DNA of 32,880 bases. It comes from Batrachochytrium dendrobatidis JAM81 (lineage: Eukaryota > Chytridiomycota > Chytridiomycetes > Rhizophydiales). The notes under the pieces are model-generated. The model made no database searches and was not told where the DNA came from. It worked only from the letters and a program-made list of their open reading frames with translations. The stretch covers positions 2,501 through 35,380 of the forward strand of contig NW_006281102.1 in NCBI RefSeq assembly GCF_000203795.2. The letters run 5' to 3'. Below, piece after piece: positions 10,926 through 21,544 of the stretch; the first letter of the stretch is position 1; each line of letters opens with the position of its first letter. The position numbers were made by a program, and so were the translations under genes.

Positions 10926-11773
10926 TCATGTAGTGTATTGTATAGTCAACCATGCACATGCACATACACATGCATGTCATTGTCAATTGATGGTCGTTTG
11001 TAAACAACTTGTGGACAACTTGCAAATATTACAATCATGGTGATTGCTTGAATGTCAATACCAAGCCATGCGTTTGATGGTCATTTACTGTTCAGTTTAC
11101 TGTTCAACAATGCAAATGGTCGTTGTCTACCAATCAGTCGAGTCGTAGACATGAACTGCACATTGTGCGTATCGCTTTGTTCATGACCAAACTGTAACAA
11201 TGTGCACTTTGCATTGAGTTTGAACTGCAATCTGCGACTTGTACGCATTATGATGCATTGTTTCAATATTCATGTTGCATTCATCAACATCAACGTGCAG
11301 TGTCGATCTGATGTTTGGTGTTGATGTTGTGTTGATATTCCAACAACACTGAATATCCCAAATCAGGTCAGCATTGACTCATGTGATAATAATCCATGGA
11401 CAGTCGGTTGTACCAAACTGTTGTACAAGCATATTGTCATTTTATCAATCAAAAGTAGTATAGATAGAACACCCAATGATACCAGCTTTTTAACCGACAC
11501 TTACTGCTAAATCATGTACAAAGTTGTCAAAACATAAATTATTCGCAGAAAGGAATTCAAGTCAAAAGTATTAGGGTAGAATAGTCAATAGCTTTGCTTG
11601 TAATTCATAATAAATACGAGTTATTTGTGCCAGACTCATACTTGATGCCTCAAATTGGATACAATGGGTAGTTTTTTAACCAGTACTAAGTGTTAATGTA
11701 CACAGACTGGGTTTAGCTGGATCTTGTTGTAAGAATGATAGAGTATAAAATCAAACCATTGACAAGTCCGTGT
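10926..11773. other. Gene-free stretch
   Basis: No gene recognised. Open frames such as 11081-11266 (-) have no start context or motif. Composition becomes more T- and A-rich after about 11440, resembling gene-flanking sequence rather than the CAT/TGT-rich repeat DNA before it. Confidence 0.5.
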
Positions 11774-12322
11774 TTATCGAGTACGAGTCTTTATATTTCC
11801 AATCAACTCTTCCAAATGTGATATTGTGTCTTGCAATGCCAAAATGGATTCAAATTTGCTTGATTACACTATGCATTTGGACATCATTGCTGATCTGTTG
11901 AATTCCACGCTTTCTTTGATCATCTTTTTGATACTCTAGCATATTCCATTCATAATTGTGTCTAGCCTCCAACTCTTGATCCTGGCTCATCCCCGGTTGT
12001 TTTTGTCAATACCATTGATTGGGAATAAAACCAGAATCAACCCGCTGTTTATCACGTATGGCTATTTGATTCAATTCAGTTGCAAACAATTATTTGTAAG
12101 AGTATACTTTCCGGTACTCCTTGTATCATACCAGCATCTCTTGAAACAGCTGCTTTTGTGCTTGTAACAATCCCTGCAGTGTTTTGTCAGCTGGGAGTTT
12201 GATTCAAGTTTGAAAACCAAGATTATCGACTGGACAAATCCAATGTCAACCAAACTGCTGTACAGTTTGGCAGTCAATTGATTGACCATAATTGTAAGCA
12301 ACAAAACAACTTTTATTTGCAA
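11774..12322 (-). pseudogene. Broken secreted-type coiled-coil protein
   Basis: The minus-strand frame ending at 12071 opens with a signal-like hydrophobic run (IKVVLLLTIMVNQLTA) and then four Cys in 15 residues (HCRDCYKHKSSCFKRC). No ATG precedes the hydrophobic run; the first in-frame ATG, at 12289, is inside it. Just downstream a second frame reads a charged helical segment (GMSQDQELEARHNYEWNMLE) with an in-frame TGA, and a third frame completes a coiled-coil-like end (ALQDTISHLEELIGNIK), stopping at 11774. Three frames in order mean a decayed gene, unless unannotated introns join them. The one GT-AG candidate I saw is only 46 bp. Related in style to the other secreted coiled-coil genes here; function unknown. 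Confidence 0.5.
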
Positions 12323-12644
12323 AAGAAAAAGGAAAACGCAGTTTGTTCTTGAATCAAAATATTAGTTTCAAAACTGTATGGTGAAAAACAGTCTTGGGAT
12401 ATGCAATTATTTACAAGAAACTATAGGTTTCAAAACCAAAGCGATTAAATTACACGATTGGGAAGTTCCTGACAATGAAAGTGGTCATTTCCACAAAGTG
12501 AGGTTTGTTGTCCGATGGAACCCATACGATATTATTCACCTTTAAGAAATCAAACGCCGTGTATTGTGTAGAACGAGGTCGAGAAACAGAGTTAGGATTA
12601 GCGTTATGCGGCCAATAAAAATCATTAATTCTAGTCTACATACC
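12323..12644. other. Spacer between two minus-strand relics
   Basis: Non-coding stretch downstream of the CRN relic and upstream of the 12.3-kb relic. It is A/T-run rich, and no TATA-type element stands out. Confidence 0.5.
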
Positions 12645-14338
12645 TTATTGATGAGATGGTTCAAACGTCAAAACAAATCGAGTCAACTTCTCAACACTCG
12701 CAATAGTATTGTTTTGTGACAACACTCGACCATCTGTTCCATGGTAGCTTTGGCGTGTAAAACAGGCAAAACGATCAGGAGGTACAACACAATACAGTCC
12801 TGGTTTTGACGGATTACCAAGTATTTCCAAAACATCACAAATCCCAGTCTGTTTGCAAGGATGATCTTTGGCACCGGTCATTTGGAAAAGTAGATTTGGC
12901 TTGATGAACGAATCAACAGATTCAAAAGTATTACTAATGGGACGGAAATAGCAATTCGTTGCATTTTGAACTTGAGAATTGTTGGAGAATAACAAAGTAC
13001 TAAGATCCATTGGCAGTTGAAGTGTAGACTCCAGCTTGGTACGTAAATCACGAATCTTGAATGAACCACCTTTAGCGATGACTGTATGAGCGTGCTTTTC
13101 AAATAATACCCTATTAAGTTGGCCAGTTTCACCAATTTCTCGAGTGACAGAAACGAATCTGATAAGATGATCTCGGTCTCTGGCATAGACACGGTTGTAA
13201 ATTTCATCAACCACATAGTCAGAAGCAAACTGATAAGGACCACTGTGGAAGCCATCACTGACTGATCTATGAATCAAACAACTTGAAGCGTCTAGGTTTT
13301 CACCATATTTACCAAAAGACTTGACAACTGAATCGATATTGGAAACCTCTAAAGCTTTGTCGAGAAAATCCTGTTGTTCTTTTACCAATGCATGTTTAAG
13401 AACATAACGAGCAATTCCTCCACACTTCAAATACAGGCTTTCAACCAATTCTTGTGGAACTGTAGGAAACAGCATTGAGCGACAAGAATGCAATTCTTCT
13501 TTTGACCACACTGGCATATACCGAATGTCACAGGATCCCTTGCAAAACCGATGTCAAATTTCCCGACGAGGTAAAGTAACAAGAATGGTCTTGGCATCAA
13601 CATCAACAGGTGCCGAGCCATCAACAATGTAGAATGTTGACGAGGAATCCAAGATTTCCAAAAAGCATCCTTTCCTCCTTCGAGTACACCATTGGGAGTA
13701 AGCAGATATCTTTTTTGATCAGCTCCACTCTCATACACGACTGTAGCACCAGAGCGAGCAAGATGCAACAGCAAAAAGTAACCAAAATATGTCTTGCCAA
13801 TTCCAGGATTTCCAAGGATGATCAAATGACATATATCAGCAGATTGCACAATAGATAGTGATTTTTCAAGAAGTTTAGGATAACAAGGACGGATGCAAAT
13901 GGATGATCCGATTGAATGGTTTCCAAGAATGAATATGTCTGCTGGAAGTTGGACAACAGTGTTTCCTTCAAGAGGGTTAGGGTAGTTTGTGAAAGCAGTC
14001 CAAAAATCCAGTAGTGCGGGTGAGGCTGCTGCAGATGCTGAGCCTAGGTCAGTTTGAGTAGGCTGTATTGGAGGTAGTGGTAAACAACCAATAACAACAC
14101 AGGAGCCTCCTTGAGTAAAGTATTATTGAGGAAGAGAGCTGAATAAAGCCCAGGTGTTGATTAGTTGGTCCTTGTTGGTGTTGGTGTAGAGTTGCAGTTG
14201 AGGAGCATCAATGTCAGCCATAGCAGGACCATACTTTGCCTTGATAACATCCTGAACGTCACTCAGGTTTTCAAAGTCAGTCACATTGATTTCAGTAGAA
14301 ATAGTGTCATATTCAACATTGAGGAATCGTTTTGGCAT
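12645..14338 (-). pseudogene. Crinkler (CRN)-type effector, multiply disrupted
   Basis: Three minus-strand blocks together match the CRN architecture. Block 1, from the ATG at 14338, is about 71 codons of ubiquitin-like header (starts MPKRFLNVEY, later DVQDVIKAKYGPA). Block 2 (about 14122-13660) has a linker and a P-loop NTPase with Walker A GNPGIGKT near 13793-13816. Block 3 (13553-12645) is the long C-terminal CRN region, 290 codons open from 13517. There is no classical signal peptide, as is usual for CRNs. Lesions are an in-frame TAA at 14123-14125 between header and linker, a one-base frameshift near 13650-13670 next to the A5 run at 13660-13664, and an in-frame TGA at 13554-13556. CRNs are known from oomycetes and chytrids as host-directed effectors and have wider roots as NTPase-nuclease/kinase fusions. 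With three breaks this copy is very likely dead. The ubiquitin-like header alone could still be made. Confidence 0.8.
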
Positions 14339-14700
14339 TTTATGAAAAGAAAGAATAAAAAGCAATTTATTTGTCAAATTGTAAAACAAAAATCGACTTT
14401 TTAATCGAGTCAAAATAACAAAATTTTGGGATATTTCAAGACAATTCACACGATTTAAATATTTGGAAATTAGTCAAATTTACACCAGAATTAATGTCTC
14501 ATTAATGTGAGACATTACTAGTGTGAAAGTGTTGACTTGCATTGTGTGAGACATTAGTAGTGTGTGAATGTGAGACATTTCTGAATAGTTTAACAATCAA
14601 AAACCATCAACAATGACGTTTGAACTGGAATTCACATGACTTTCTTGGTTTCTTCCATTTTATAAACACACTCACTTTCTTGTTAATAAACAACACAATC
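14339..14700. promoter_or_regulatory. Upstream region of the CRN relic with TGTGAGACATTA repeats
   Basis: Three direct copies of TGTGAGACATT occur at 14506-14516, 14545-14555 and 14569-14579, the first two followed by A(C/G)TAGTGTG. The first is also the right arm of an inverted repeat: AATGTCTCA at 14493-14501 and TGAGACATT at 14508-14516. They lie 155 to 240 bp upstream of the CRN start codon. The spacing fits a cluster of binding sites or the end of a small element; I cannot tell which. Confidence 0.5.
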
Positions 14701-15960
14701 GAATATTGATTCATTCCATCACACCTTCAATCAACTGCAACACACTTGACAATAATGACAACCATCAATATGCCATCATATGTTCACGATCCTCAAATTC
14801 AAAAGTCAATTTGAAAACCCCATTTTTAAGCATCTACAAGTCTGCAATATCAGATTTGTGGCTGGTACATAATAGGTTGCCAATAAAAGTCGACAAAGTG
14901 AGCAACTGCAATGTGCCTTGCTGTATGATAGTAACATATCAGAAATTATGAATGCTTTCAAAATCAAAAGTCTGCAAACGATGTCACTGCTGGTTTGTAG
15001 CCTCTGTTTACAAACCTACAATCAATATATTCACTGGATTCGTATAATGGTAAATGCTGAACCACAAACCGCTGATGATATTATTATGGACAATGCTCAT
15101 ATTATTGGAAATCAAACGATTGATGCAGTTTCAGATGCTGTTTCATCACACAGAAAGTCTTGCTACAGAGTCTGAATCCAATAGCAGTGAATCTGCAGTT
15201 TGACACAACACAGTCAATAATTATCGTTTGAAACTCGAATCAAGTGATGATGTTGCTGTTTCAGATACACTCAATGTCATCAATGCAGTAACATTGAAAC
15301 CAACTCAAATCATTGATCATGAACCAATTTACCGTGTCTTGATAAAAACACTGATAAACCATCATTCATACATGAGCTTGTCAAAAGTATGAACTGATTG
15401 CTGACCAGATGTTTAAAGTGAAACTCAAAACAGTGCAATTCAATGTGCAGCTTTCCAACGACTTTCCCGCTACAAAAAATACAGTCTTGGAACTCAAAGT
15501 GTACATCAACAATACTTGTGTGTATTGACCATCAATGATGTTGTTGGTGTAGCATACACAATGTGCATTGCATAAACGCTTGTTTGTTTGCTGGAGCTAT
15601 TTCAAGCAAGCAAAAATACTAAAAGGTTCAGTTTGATGAATGTCTGGTGTATATTTACAATGAATTCAAACTCGAGAGATTGTCGTATTTTGCATACAAG
15701 ACATACTACAATCTATTACAACAATATCGTGTATTTCAATATACACCCATTCGATTTACAACAGTGGCATAAACATCATCACATTTGAACAATGGTTCAG
15801 TCGTACAAAGTCCAATAACAGCCATGAATTGTATCAGACATGAACATACTGGTGCAAAATTCACATCAAATAACACACCGCAACAAACATGTTTCTGGTA
15901 GATGGTGGAATTGATGTCATTGATTTTCAAGTACACGATATTGGTGTTGAATGATTCAAT
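14700..15960 (+). pseudogene. Decayed plus-strand coding stretch, unknown
   Basis: Successive plus-strand pieces in shifting frames read like one old protein. About 14918-15175 includes ADDIIMDNAHIIGNQTIDAV. About 15405-15480 includes FQRLSRYKKYSLGTQSVHQQ. About 15890-15950 ends NMFLVDGGIDVIDFQVHDIG with a stop just before the convergent minus-strand relic. Many frameshifts and stops. No family recognised; possibly a structural protein of a mobile or viral element, but that is a guess. Confidence 0.35.
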
Positions 15961-15963
15961 AAA

Positions 15964-16984
15964 CTATACTCGTCGACTTTGTGTACTTTTTTTCAGTTGC
16001 ACCGTTTCTGATTCCGAGTTTGAAGCATAATAGCTGCGACAGCGCTGTTGTCCAATTTGCTTGTTGTTGTGAATAGTAATCATGATACCACTTGTTTGAC
16101 GCTTCTTGTTGTTGAACTGGATATGTATGTCAAATTTGGATGCCAAATATGAATGCATTGCAAGTAATTGGTGTAGTTTTTGATCGAGTCAATGAATGGC
16201 ATTTATAGTTGCTCTAGAAAACAAGTTGTTTGAAATGTCCTGTCATATGTCATATGTTTTGTTGTTTTCATGTTCACTAATTGTTGATAATGCATCCAAT
16301 TGATTTCTGTTTTGACGCTGCTTATTTGTCATTGTTGGATCTGGGTTTATAGATTCAGTAACAAACGTTTCAGCAATTTGGATGTGTTCAAATTCATAAT
16401 ACTTGCAAGTCTGAATTATTTGATCATCATCTGAAATTGGATACGAGTAATCATTTCCACTGACCACAGTATACATAGTATACACAGCATTACTGTATAT
16501 TGACTTGTATTTTACTCAAAGGTTTGTCCATTCAGTATTACAACACAATTTCCAACATCGATTGAATGGTTTGCAGTGTTTGTTTTAATTGAACCACTTG
16601 ATGGATCACTTTCATATCTTGATTCAGCAATATCACCAACTGCACAATGATGGATGTGATTGTAGTCAAACACAATATGTTGCAAGGCATTAACGTATTG
16701 GTTAGTTTTAGTATATTCTTGATAAAAGGCAATGATGTTTTGTAATGGTGTGTTGAATCCTTCAATCAAACATTGTCTGTTGTGATTTCCAACATTGACA
16801 GTGACATGGCAAACACCTTTTGCTTGTGACAGACTTTGAACAAGTGTATTGCTCCGTTTGTTGTACAATACACGACATGGTCAGTTGGTGATATCATGCA
16901 ACTGACAAGTGATTGCAAGTATGACTGATGGTTACAATCAACACTGGTTGTTATCAGGTCATTGATGTATATGGAACAAACCAT
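15964..16984 (-). pseudogene. Decayed minus-strand coding stretch, unknown
   Basis: Minus-strand pieces in order: 16984-16766, 16868-16512 (118 codons, the longest, containing VTVNVGNHNRQCLIEGF and FYQEYTKTNQYVNALQH), 16485-16243 (80 codons, acidic/polar, ending EHENNKTYDI) and 16158-15964 (64 codons, basic, with KKRQTSGIMITIHNNK). They overlap or abut with frameshifts and point toward the plus-strand relic just left of them. Composition is that of real protein (varied, low His/Cys), unlike chance frames in this window. Family not recognised. Confidence 0.4.
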
Positions 16985-17137
16985 GTCAATATATCAATCA
17001 ACAATCCAATAACTGTTGATGTAATACCCAACACAATATACAATCAATGATATGGTTGTTGATCCGTTCACAATACTCGACAAATATCAACATCAAAAAG
17101 TTTAAATTTATTCAAAATCAAATTCATTGGCAAACCA

Positions 17138-18071
17138 TCAATCCAAATCCGGTTCTTCAAATCTCAAACCATGCCTTTCCATAAACTTTTTCAATTTATA
17201 TCTGACACTATATACTCTTTTCCTTGCCGCTACATACTCTTGTTCCAATTTCTTTTCAGTGTCTGGATCGTACGTTGAATCAGATATTTCTTTGCCCATT
17301 GCTAACGCTAACTGCTGACTGAATTTGAGGTCTGCATGTTTACAATATTCTTCGCGTTTTTCTTTTGCAATCTTTTTAGACTCTACAAGTCTTTTCTTCA
17401 TGCGATCAAAGGTTCTCTGATATTTCTGACTTAATACAGCCACTTGATTTGTAACAGCATTGCCTGACTCGCCTTGTTCCATTGGTTGTTGTTGGTCTTG
17501 TCTGGAAGTACTTGGAATGGGTTGATCAATCGGTTGTTTTCGATCTCGTTTGGCAGACTCGCCTTGGTTCATTAGTTGAGCCAGACGCTTGGCTAAAAAT
17601 GCTTGGCCTGATTTCATTGATTGGCCGTTTCCGACTTCGTTTGGAAGTACTTGGACTAGGCTGACTCATTGGCTGTTGCTGACTTTGTTTGGAAGCGTTT
17701 GGACTGACTTGATCAATTGGTCGTTGCTGGTTTTGTCTGGAAATCAGTAAATCAATCACATCCATTATGCGCTTTCGACCTTGTTTGAAAGTACTTGGAC
17801 CAGTTATAGTTGCAGTCGGTCGTTGACCTTGAGTGGGAGTGTTTAGACCGGGTTGATCCATTGGTTGTTGCCGGATTCTGCCGGAAAGGCTTAAATCCAC
17901 TGGTTCTTCCTGGTATTCATTGGAAGTGCCTGGACTGGGCTCATTGGTTGGGCTGGACACTTGACTGGAAGTGCCTGATGTGTGGGTTGAACGATCGTTA
18001 TTAGTCGGTATCAGTATTGCACTAGTGGTTGTTGCTGCAGTCAATACGAATAGAATATCAACCAATTTCAT
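17138..18071 (-). CDS. Repetitive secreted protein with helical C-terminus, one frameshift
   Basis: Preferred start is the ATG at 18071: MKLVDILFVLTAATTTSA is a signal peptide, and the longer start at 18104 would add a polar leader. The mature part is Pro/Ser/Gln/Thr-rich, with about six degenerate copies of a unit like QQPM(D/S/E)QPxPSTSK. After 17526 this frame stops. The overlapping frame from about 17617 to 17138 carries more of the same unit (KQPIDQPIPSTSRQ) and then a charged helical domain (RTFDRMKKRLVESKKIAKEK, later RKRVYSVRYKLKKFMERHGL) and an acidic end. A one-base indel somewhere in about 17617-17690 would join them; no convincing GT-AG intron is visible there. I associate this signal peptide and repeat style with expanded Batrachochytrium secreted families, from memory only. 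Function unknown. Confidence 0.65.
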
Positions 18072-18200
18072 CAGAACGATAAATGAGTCCAAACAATAGT
18101 ACAAAAGTAGAGTGTTAAAACTGGTGTCGATTATAGGAATGAAGGCACTCGATTGTATTTATATGTTTTGTATATCGAACCAACCCTTTTTGGTTAACCA
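18072..18200 (-). promoter_or_regulatory. TATA-type promoter region
   Basis: On the minus strand the upstream DNA contains CATATAAATACAATCGAG near 18150-18167, about 80 bp before the preferred ATG at 18071. That is a normal place for a TATA box with a short 5' UTR. Confidence 0.5.
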
Positions 18201-18549
18201 ATTATATAGGGTTACTTGACTGCTTGTAATGAGCAATCATCAAATTAGACAGTATGTTACTCCCTATCCACAATATCATATTGATCAATTTGATGATCGT
18301 GTCGATTAAATTATGCTTTTACGACCCTTTTATCAGGTATATTGAAAAGCACCCTTCATGAGTGTTGTGTAACCGCAAACGCTTTGCTTTACAATCGTAT
18401 TCATCATGCAATGTCTGTGCTCTGCATTGAAATATGCAATGATTACTACACATTGACTGCATTGCGTGTTTGATATACAACGATCATCATATGACACACA
18501 ATCAGACTATAGTGTTAAATCTACACTTTGTGCACTCTTAGTAATCATA
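18201..18549. other. Spacer
   Basis: AT-rich intergenic DNA between the promoter of the 17-kb gene and a dispersed repeat copy. No gene seen. Confidence 0.5.
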
Positions 18550-18850
18550 CATTGTACGATCACCAAGTTTGAACCCACATTCATGTATTGTGGTTGACTG
18601 TCAATGTTGTCAATACAACTCTATACACACATTTGTTGTATTCTGAATCACGGATACGATCACAATCTAGTTCAACAACAATCATGACACATGTCAGTAA
18701 TGCAACTGTTTATTACACACCAACACTGTTATTTAGTGGTCCATTTACATCAATATGGCTGCAAGTTGTCGTTATATCACGTATTCTTGGCATGGTTTTG
18801 ATATTGCACATCCAGTTCCATCACATTGTTGCTGACCCATCATTGTAACG
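18550..18850 (+). repeat. Dispersed repeat B, copy 1
   Basis: Contains TTGTATTCTGAATCACGGATACGATC, then AATCTAGTTCAACAACAATCATGACAC and TGGTCCATTTACATCAATATGG. The same blocks occur at 22440-22690 on the same strand and at 25070-25330 inverted. A plus-strand frame through it (LLYSESRIRSQSSSTTIM, then WLQVVVISRILGMVLILH) is kept open in copies 1 and 2 and ends at the same codon, so it may be the 3' end of an unrecognised element gene. Confidence 0.7.
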
Positions 18851-19481
18851 CTGTATGTATCAAACACTGGCATGTCACCATAACCATAACCAGTAAAATG
18901 ACACTCGAGTTGTTTACTGTAATCAGTATATGCAACCCAGTGTGACTGCACATACTGGATCCAATCTTTTGGTTGTTTCAGTTGACCATGATTCACTTTT
19001 GATGTTTTGTCCGATTGACAATACAAATGTGTCGAGCTGAACCCAAACTACACGACTCGACTGTTCATGTCAATTGGGTCGTGACTGAGCTATGCGATCA
19101 TGATGTGTATTCAATTCATACCATGTATTACCAATGCAATAGTATGCGTGATCATCGTGTACCAAACAACTACGATACACACTGGACTGATCCAATACAC
19201 GCATGGCTTGAACATATCACACAATCAAACATGGACACACCACATTAAAAATACATACAGTATCAGTTTGTCACTAATGAATTGTATTCAGTCGAGTTTA
19301 TTGAGAGTTGTTGTGTGACTCTTGACAGCGTGGTGAGTGTTTTCAGGTACAACTCTTTGGTCAGTTGTAGTTGATGATTGCTAACACCAAGAGTCCTAAC
19401 GTACATCATACCAACTATAAATAATCAGGATCACCATCCATTCAACAAATAACCGATTTTATTGATATATCTGTTTAGCCA
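18851..19481. other. Gene-free stretch with a small shared segment
   Basis: No gene seen. The segment around 19190-19230 (CTGATCCAATACACGCATGGCTTGAACATATCACACA) resembles 27864-27902 on the same strand, so part of this spacer is dispersed-repeat debris. Tail region 19320-19480 is ordinary 3' flank of the protease-like gene. Confidence 0.45.
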
Positions 19482-21124
19482 TCAAGTTTTCTTGTAATTA
19501 AACTTTAGCCGCCTACTACTACGACGAGCACTATCACGGAGAGTACTACCAAATCGCGAAAATGATCTCCTGAGAGTAGATGTACCATCTGAACTTGAAG
19601 TACTTGGTTGTTCAGGCAATCTAACAGTATGCATCAATATCAATATCAATTGACACATTCACATATCAATATCAAACGACTTACTGTGATGGTGACCAGA
19701 GCACTCGATCATTGTTTGAAATAATAGGATATCCATCAGTCGAGAGTTCACATCCACATCCAGGACCAAATCCAATGCGTGCATTTTGTAAATCAAATGT
19801 CAATATAAGTCGGGCCATAAATGATATACCAAGAGCTGCATTTTCATTTGAACCAGCTGTTACAGTAAATCTAACTATAATCCAACATGTATATTAGTCA
19901 GGTTAATCAAACAACACGTATTGCATACAATTGTCAAATATTTACCATGTTTGGAGTCAACTCTCTGTATATAGTCTTTGGGACCCAGTGTGATTGTTAC
20001 AAGGGAGTTGCGATTGGCATCAGTTACGGGGGTTTGAGCAAACATTGTAATTGTAAGCGACGGCAGCTTGATCCAATCGATATGAAAATTGGATCTAACC
20101 ATTAGATGATGCTTCCAGAATATGTCATCAATATCTTCTGGATTGAGCTTGCGCTTGCGCTCAAGCATATTATTCTTAACAGTGATCGCATCACTATCAA
20201 CAATAGCACTAATCAACGCTGTCACGACTACTTCAGGAAAACGCATATATAAAAGGCATGTATGTAGATATGAATACAAAATACGTCCGTCTTCTCCTTG
20301 GTTTTTTTGAAATTCCTCGGGTAGCTCCACTAGTTCGTCATTGACTAGTATACTCTTGATGTTGACACTATGACGACCATGTGATGGTGAGTCTACCCAT
20401 GCAACACTCCTTCCATTCGTTCCGCATTTTGCAGTTACGTCCGTGTTTCCTATATTGATGAAGCTTTTTGAACGCATGCCATATGGACATAGTTGAAGAC
20501 CAATCTCGTTATTAGAAATGACACCATCATTGTACAAAACATCCAACACAGTGGTTTGTGGACGACGCTTTGACAACGAGGGATAACCAATCCCAAATAC
20601 TCCATCAAAATTTGGACTGATACCAACTATATCTGGCGATTGTTTTTCAACTGCTACTACTGGTAACCCAATGTCAGTTATACTAGTACCCGGAATCGTC
20701 ACAGTGGCTGTGAAACTAACTCCTCTATACTCTTTGCCTTTGTACTCTATAGTAACGAGCCTCCCACTTGTAATACTTAGTATATCCAAACCTAAGTTGT
20801 TTTTTGAAGTAGGATATGGTACGATCGTATCAGACATTACTGAATCGACTTGTAAATTCAACTATTTTAAACAAGTGTGAGATTGATTCAACGTGGTGCA
20901 AATTGATATTAAACTACAATGCATGACATGATACATACATTGATTCCATAAATATTGAATTTCATTCTGTAACATTTGTTAATATCACCACCCAATTCAA
21001 CGGGTGATCGTTTTGACAGCCTATTGTTTGATTGACTGGCACTTTCAATTGGTGATTCTAATTCAAGTCGAACTGCAGCAACCGCTTGTAACGCAAGTAT
21101 AACGCATTCTAGAGTAATCAACAT
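19482..21124 (-). CDS. Secreted aspartyl-protease-like protein (pepsin fold, A1), active site altered
   Basis: Four exons by GT-AG rules: 21124-20939, 20861-19946, 19874-19685 and 19620-19482. The introns are 77, 71 and 64 bp with donors GTATGT, GTAAAT and GTAAGT, and all phases agree, giving about 476 residues. Start 21124 gives the signal peptide MLITLECVILALQAVAA; the ATG at 21166 is only about 10 bp from a TATAAAA at about 21178 and is unlikely to be used. A KR-containing propeptide end follows (NRLSKRSPVELGGD). Pepsin landmarks are the N-lobe entry LQVDSVMSDTIVP, FDGVFGIGYPSL (flap-distal), and the C-lobe end LTFDLQNARIGFGPG. The first catalytic DTG reads DSV. In the second lobe, where DSGT/DTGT is expected, the sequence reads RILYSYLHT, with no Asp. 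The C-terminus is a basic Ser/Arg tail (SFSRFGSTLRDSARRSSRR), unusual for the family. Probably a catalytically dead, secreted paralog; the intact exon structure argues it is still made. Confidence 0.8.
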
Positions 21125-21200
21125 TGTATCGAGTAGTGTAATGAAAATGGATTGAATCTGATACATGACTGCTGTTTTATAATGACGGCAGTTTCAAGGG
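21125..21200 (-). promoter_or_regulatory. TATA box of the protease-like gene
   Basis: Minus-strand TATAAAA sits at about 21178-21184, some 55-60 bp upstream of the preferred ATG. The same element and surrounding bases are present in the duplicate copy near 28155. Confidence 0.55.
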
Positions 21201-21391
21201 TGACAATCGGCACCTTTCAAATCTGATCAGAAAAAGCCAAGCACCATGTAGGGTGAACAAACCCAGAAACACCCTGTAGGGTGGATCGATATACAAGTAT
21301 CGCTGTTGGTGGAAAATCAACTTCAGTAGTATACTGTGTTCATCTCCAATTGCGGTCATGTATGCAGTGGTCAGGTAGTGTCACCCTGATT

Positions 21392-21544
21392 ATGGATAGT
21401 TATCATCACATATACAATCCATCACTACAGCATATACTGTCACTGTATACCAAATACTTGACTGATTGTCCAATTGGTCATGTATTTGATCACTCGGACA
21501 CAACAGCATCAAACAGCCTGTTGTTTCAGTGTTTCAAACCATGA
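21392..21544 (+). pseudogene. Fragment of repeated unknown ORF (copy 1)
   Basis: Plus-strand frame from the ATG at 21392 (MDSYHHIYNPSLQHILSLY, then DCPIGHVFDHSD) to a stop at 21542. The same N-terminal segment, with mostly conservative changes, occurs at 28341 directly next to the duplicate of the protease exon 1, so both travelled together. Downstream of the shared part the two copies differ. Function unknown. Confidence 0.45.

Noticed and set aside
17482..18004. Plus-strand Trp/Leu-rich open frames
   Set aside because: Antisense shadows of the Pro/Gln/Ser repeat units of the secreted protein on the minus strand.
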